9,649 nt of DNA from Clostridia bacterium. GTDB taxonomy: Bacteria > Bacillota > Clostridia > DUPQ01. Each line of letters starts with the position of its first letter. Position 1 is the first letter of the stretch. The notes below the pieces were generated by a model. That model had not been told where the DNA came from. It saw only the letters and a program-made list of their open reading frames with translations, and ran no database searches. The position numbers and the translations under genes are program-made. The stretch covers positions 1 to 9,649 of the forward strand of contig JAUVJE010000083.1 in assembly GCA_030592355.1 (NCBI GenBank). Reading direction: 5' to 3'. This document shows positions 7,740 through 9,649 of the stretch, piece after piece.

Positions 7740-7746
7740 TATACCA
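7738..7746 (-). promoter_or_regulatory. Extended -10 promoter of the miaB-mutSL-miaA operon
   Basis: The minus strand reads TGGTATAAT, a perfect TGN-TATAAT extended -10 box, 25 nt after the end of the upstream terminator's T tract (7772). No good -35 hexamer is found 16-18 nt upstream (GCAATA at 17), which extended -10 promoters tolerate. The predicted transcription start is near 7731, inside the nominal miaB reading frame. Confidence 0.55.
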
Positions 7747-7771
7747 AAATATTCGGGTGTTATTGCACTAT

Positions 7772-7811
7772 AAAATTAAAAACCAAAAAACCTTTCGGGA
7801 AGGTTTCTTGG
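7772..7811 (-). terminator. Intrinsic terminator after the rsmD-coaD operon
   Basis: Arms 7783-7794 and 7800-7811 pair over 12 positions with one mismatch around the loop TCGGG. On the minus strand the stem is followed by TTTTTAATTTT (7782-7772). It lies 46 nt after the stop of the coiled-coil gene and separates that operon from miaB. Confidence 0.85.
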
Positions 7812-7857
7812 ATATGGTTCATTCGTATTGTTGCTGATGATATGTTTTAAGCCTGTG

Positions 7858-8316
7858 TTATTTTAGTTCTTGTCGATTATTATTTATAGTATCTATGAAT
7901 CCGTCTAGATTTTTCTGAATTTCCAAAAGAATTCCATCAGTATAATCAAGTGCAGCATTTCTAATTGTTTCTGCAGCTTCCTCAGCCTTATTCCTAATCT
8001 CATCGGAATCTGCATTTGCCTTTTCTATTATACCGGCGGCTTTTTTCTTAGCCAATTCCACAAGTTCGTGCTCATCCAGCTTATCCTGAGCTTCCGTAAT
8101 TATATCATCGGCTTCAACATGGGCATCAGTGATAATTTTCTTGCGTTCCAGGTTGATCCACTTTGCCTGTTTCAATTCTTCCGGCAGGCTGACTTTAATC
8201 TCTTTTAACAATAATCCCAATTCGTCTGCATCTATCATAACTTTAGACGAGAAAGGCAATTTTTTCGCATCTTCCAAAAGTCTCTCTATAGAATCCAGCC
8301 GTTCATATACAACCAT
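7858..8316 (-). CDS. Coiled-coil protein of unknown function, coaD-linked ('ATPase-like')
   Basis: This 152-residue soluble protein resembles the conserved Firmicutes protein found next to coaD that is often labelled 'ATPase' or 'V-type ATPase subunit H-like'; those names reflect coiled-coil similarity, and no P-loop or other nucleotide site is visible. The N-terminal part (1-45) is a short helical region with DADELGLLLKEI, followed by the conserved-looking LPEELKQAKWINLER (44-58). Residues 58-125 are Ala/Glu/Lys/Asp-rich with heptad-like spacing, indicating a long coiled coil. There is no signal peptide or membrane segment. The ATG at 8316 starts 1 nt after the coaD stop, with AGGCGG 8 nt upstream, so it is surely co-translated with coaD. 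A structural role like that of DivIVA-type or F-ATPase b-type stalk proteins is only a guess. Confidence 0.85.
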   Translation of the reverse strand: MVVYERLDSIERLLEDAKKLPFSSKVMIDADELGLLLKEIKVSLPEELKQAKWINLERKKIITDAHVEADDIITEAQDKLDEHELVELAKKKAAGIIEKANADSDEIRNKAEEAAETIRNAALDYTDGILLEIQKNLDGFIDTINNNRQELK

Positions 8317-8317
8317 C

Positions 8318-8806
8318 TCATTTACCGCCTTTACCGAATTTACGTTTTATATCCTCAAGTACTTCATCAGGAACAAGCCCTTCAATACTACCACTGTTTG
8401 CAGCAAGTTCTCTGACCGCCCTACTGCTGAGAAATGAATAATTAATATTTGTCATTAAAAATATAGTCTCGATACTCTCATCAAGTCTTTTATTTAGCAA
8501 TGCCATTTGTAGTTCATATTCAAAATCTGAAACCGCTCTTAATCCCTTTACAATGGCAACTGCATGTTTTTCTCTCGCATAGTCAATAAGAAGACCTGAA
8601 AAAATTACGATTTCAAGATTAGAAATATCTTCTGTAGCTTTTTCAAGCATGCTTTTTCTTTCTTCTGCTGAGAAAAAAGGTTTCTTTTTATAATTTACCC
8701 CAACTGCGACAATTAGCTTATCGCACATTCCGGCCGCCCTTTTTATTATATCCAAATGTCCTGATGTAACCGGGTCAAAACTGCCCGGACATATCCATGT
8801 TCTCAT
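8318..8806 (-). CDS. coaD: Phosphopantetheine adenylyltransferase CoaD
   Basis: CoaD catalyses the fourth step of coenzyme A synthesis: ATP plus 4'-phosphopantetheine gives dephospho-CoA and pyrophosphate. At 162 residues it has normal length. It shows the nucleotidyltransferase motif in PGSFDPVTSGHLDII (7-21, with the TxGH signature at 14-17), the conserved basic stretch around K40-K42, VKGLRAVSDFEYE (86-98) and the late SFLSSR segment (124-129) involved in ATP binding in the family. The ATG at 8806 overlaps the rsmD stop as ATGA, and AGGAG lies 7 nt upstream, giving a well-supported start. The rsmD-coaD pair is a very common bacterial arrangement. Confidence 0.97.
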   Translation of the reverse strand: MRTWICPGSFDPVTSGHLDIIKRAAGMCDKLIVAVGVNYKKKPFFSAEERKSMLEKATEDISNLEIVIFSGLLIDYAREKHAVAIVKGLRAVSDFEYELQMALLNKRLDESIETIFLMTNINYSFLSSRAVRELAANSGSIEGLVPDEVLEDIKRKFGKGGK

Positions 8807-9387
8807 GATATTTCTCCTGATTCCTTAAAATACTCTGTCGGCCTGTAAAAGCTGAAATTAACAGTTCCATACTTTCTTCTGTCTACACAAACAAATCCGG
8901 CAATTTCCTTTGGTGGAACTTCCAAAGCGCTGTGTTCAACAACAAGTATACCCTTTTTTTTAATTATATCATTTTCACTTATTTTTTCAATCGTGCCCAT
9001 AAGCAATTTTTTACCATATGGGGGATCCATGAATATGCATGAATATTTGTATTTTAAAACATCTGCAGAATTCAATGCTTTTAGTACATCCATGCATAAC
9101 ACACCCACCTCATGATAAAGACCGCACTTTTCGGTGTTCATCTTTATAACATCCACGGCTTTTTTATCTTGATCAATAAATATACAGGAAACGGCACCTC
9201 TCGACAAACTTTCAAGCCCCAGGGATCCCGTTCCCGAAAACAAATCTAAAACAGCTCCGCCGCAATAAATATTCCCCAGTATGCTAAATAACGCCTCCTT
9301 GGCCCGATCTGATGTAGGCCGGGTTTTCATTCCCTGCGGCGTATCAAGTATAATGCCTCCTGCTGTTCCGGAAATTATCCTCGGCAA
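8803..9387 (-). CDS. rsmD: 16S rRNA (guanine(966)-N2)-methyltransferase RsmD (start revised to TTG)
   Basis: RsmD uses S-adenosylmethionine to methylate N2 of G966 in 16S rRNA of the small subunit. With the TTG start it has 194 residues. It shows the family N-terminus PRIISGTAGG, RPTSDRAKEALFSIL (23-37), the SAM-binding motif I LDLFSGTGSLGLES (47-60) and the catalytic DPPY (121-124). The longest frame starts at ATG 9399, but nothing resembling a ribosome binding site precedes that codon. GGAGGG, which overlaps that ATG, lies 4 nt upstream of TTG 9387, and the shorter protein begins like other RsmD proteins (M-x-I/V-ISG). It is the first gene of the rsmD-coaD-coiled-coil operon, behind a promoter at 9419-9447. 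Confidence 0.95.
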   Translation of the reverse strand: MPRIISGTAGGIILDTPQGMKTRPTSDRAKEALFSILGNIYCGGAVLDLFSGTGSLGLESLSRGAVSCIFIDQDKKAVDVIKMNTEKCGLYHEVGVLCMDVLKALNSADVLKYKYSCIFMDPPYGKKLLMGTIEKISENDIIKKKGILVVEHSALEVPPKEIAGFVCVDRRKYGTVNFSFYRPTEYFKESGEIS

Positions 9388-9391
9388 TTTT

Positions 9392-9397
9392 CCCTCC
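9392..9397 (-). promoter_or_regulatory. Ribosome binding site deciding the rsmD start
   Basis: GGAGGG (9397-9392, minus strand) is the only Shine-Dalgarno match near the rsmD 5' end. It sits inside the longest reading frame, overlapping the first ATG, and 4 nt before TTG 9387. With a predicted transcript start near 9412 the leader would be about 25 nt. Confidence 0.6.
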
Positions 9398-9418
9398 ATT
9401 CAGTTGTTTTTCAAGTTT

Positions 9419-9447
9419 ATAATAAACCATTAATTGTTAACAGGCAA
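9419..9447 (-). promoter_or_regulatory. Sigma-A promoter of the rsmD-coaD operon
   Basis: The minus strand carries TTGCCT (9447-9442), a 17-nt spacer and TATTAT (9424-9419), matching the housekeeping consensus at four and five of six positions. It lies between the permease terminator and rsmD, in an AT-rich stretch. Transcription is expected to begin near 9412. Confidence 0.65.
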
Positions 9448-9506
9448 TTTAATATAAACACCCGCCGATATATTCACACCGCTTTCCATTAAATCATTTA
9501 GATTGA

Positions 9507-9540
9507 ATAAGCCCGGAGCCTTTGCAGACCCCGGGTTTAT
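9507..9540 (-). terminator. Stem-loop terminator after the permease-like gene
   Basis: Arms 9507-9516 and 9531-9540 pair over 10 positions with a CCCGG/CCGGG core and a 14-nt loop. In the minus-strand RNA there is one A-C mismatch. It begins 34 nt after the stop codon at 9575. The following minus-strand sequence (TTATTCAATCT) is only moderately T-rich, so it may terminate imperfectly. Confidence 0.55.
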
Positions 9541-9574
9541 ACTACAGATAAGTTTTTATGCCTGGTATATTGTC

Positions 9575-9649
9575 TTAAATGTCTTTAGGTAACACTTTAT
9601 TGAGAATAATACCTACGATCGCTGCAATAAATAGTCCTGAAAGTGTAAC
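9575..9649 (-). CDS. C-terminus of a uracil/xanthine (NCS2)-type permease (partial)
   Basis: The last 24 codons of a minus-strand gene enter from the right edge and end in TAA (9577-9575). The peptide starts VTLSGLFIAAIVGIILNKVL and closes with PKDI. It is a hydrophobic segment with an Ala/Gly-rich face followed by a short charged tail, typical of the last transmembrane helix of a transporter. The pattern 'LSG-x3-AAIVGIILN-x-xLP' resembles the C-terminus of uracil permeases as I remember them. With so little sequence, another multi-pass transporter cannot be excluded. A terminator-like stem follows, so it is not part of the rsmD operon. Confidence 0.55.
   Translation of the reverse strand, partial: VTLSGLFIAAIVGIILNKVLPKDI

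Noticed and set aside
8129..8437. Plus-strand open frame of 102 codons opposite coaD and the coiled-coil gene
   Set aside because: It straddles two well-supported minus-strand genes and has no protein features of its own.
9440..9490. Similar GC-rich words GCGGTGT and GCGGGTGT upstream of the rsmD promoter, considered as an operator or riboswitch piece
   Set aside because: They are short imperfect direct repeats that do not form a stem, and no known riboswitch core is visible.
1..9649. Search for CRISPR repeats, insertion sequences, toxin-antitoxin pairs, tRNAs or a hidden novel system
   Set aside because: The window is almost fully covered by recognisable housekeeping genes with intact motifs and short gaps explained by promoters and terminators. 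I saw no repeat array, transposase, tRNA cloverleaf or unexplained gap over 300 bases.

Overview
The window looks like chromosomal housekeeping DNA from a low-to-moderate-GC Gram-positive bacterium, most likely an anaerobic member of the Clostridia. The evidence is an E. coli-lacking type of MutL with an endonuclease motif, a YlbF/YmcA-family gene directly behind miaB, the coaD-linked coiled-coil 'ATPase-like' protein typical of Firmicutes, purine-rich ribosome binding sites and frequent TTG/GTG starts. Apart from a small gene tail at the left edge, every gene is on the minus strand, so transcription runs from right to left.

Right edge (9649 to about 9507): the last 24 codons of a membrane transporter that resembles the C-terminus of a uracil/xanthine (NCS2) permease, followed by a stem-loop terminator. 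Next comes a good promoter (TTGCCT-17-TATTAT, 9447-9419) for a tight three-gene operon: rsmD (16S rRNA m2G966 methyltransferase), coaD (phosphopantetheine adenylyltransferase) and a 152-residue coiled-coil protein of unknown function. The genes overlap by 4 nt or are separated by 1 nt. The operon ends in a strong intrinsic terminator (7811-7772).

Middle (7743 to 628): a second operon, miaB - YlbF/YmcA-family gene - mutS - mutL - miaA. Every junction overlaps or is only a few bases wide. It combines the two steps of the ms2i6A37 tRNA modification (MiaA isopentenylates A37, MiaB then methylthiolates it), DNA mismatch repair (MutS recognises the mismatch, MutL nicks) and a small Cys-rich regulator. 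A near-perfect extended -10 box (TGGTATAAT) sits exactly on the nominal miaB start codon, so the first ATG may not be transcribed and the mRNA may be leaderless.

Left (627 to 1): hfq, the Sm-like RNA chaperone, follows miaA after a 102-nt gap with a possible weak promoter and ends in an intrinsic terminator. It converges on the 3' end of an unidentified plus-strand gene (3-110).

I found no mobile element, CRISPR array, tRNA/rRNA gene, pseudogene or sign of horizontal transfer, and no undescribed system. The points worth checking are start-site revisions (mutS, rsmD, miaB), the miaB promoter/start overlap, the Cys cluster of the YlbF-family protein, and the Arg-rich Hfq rim.
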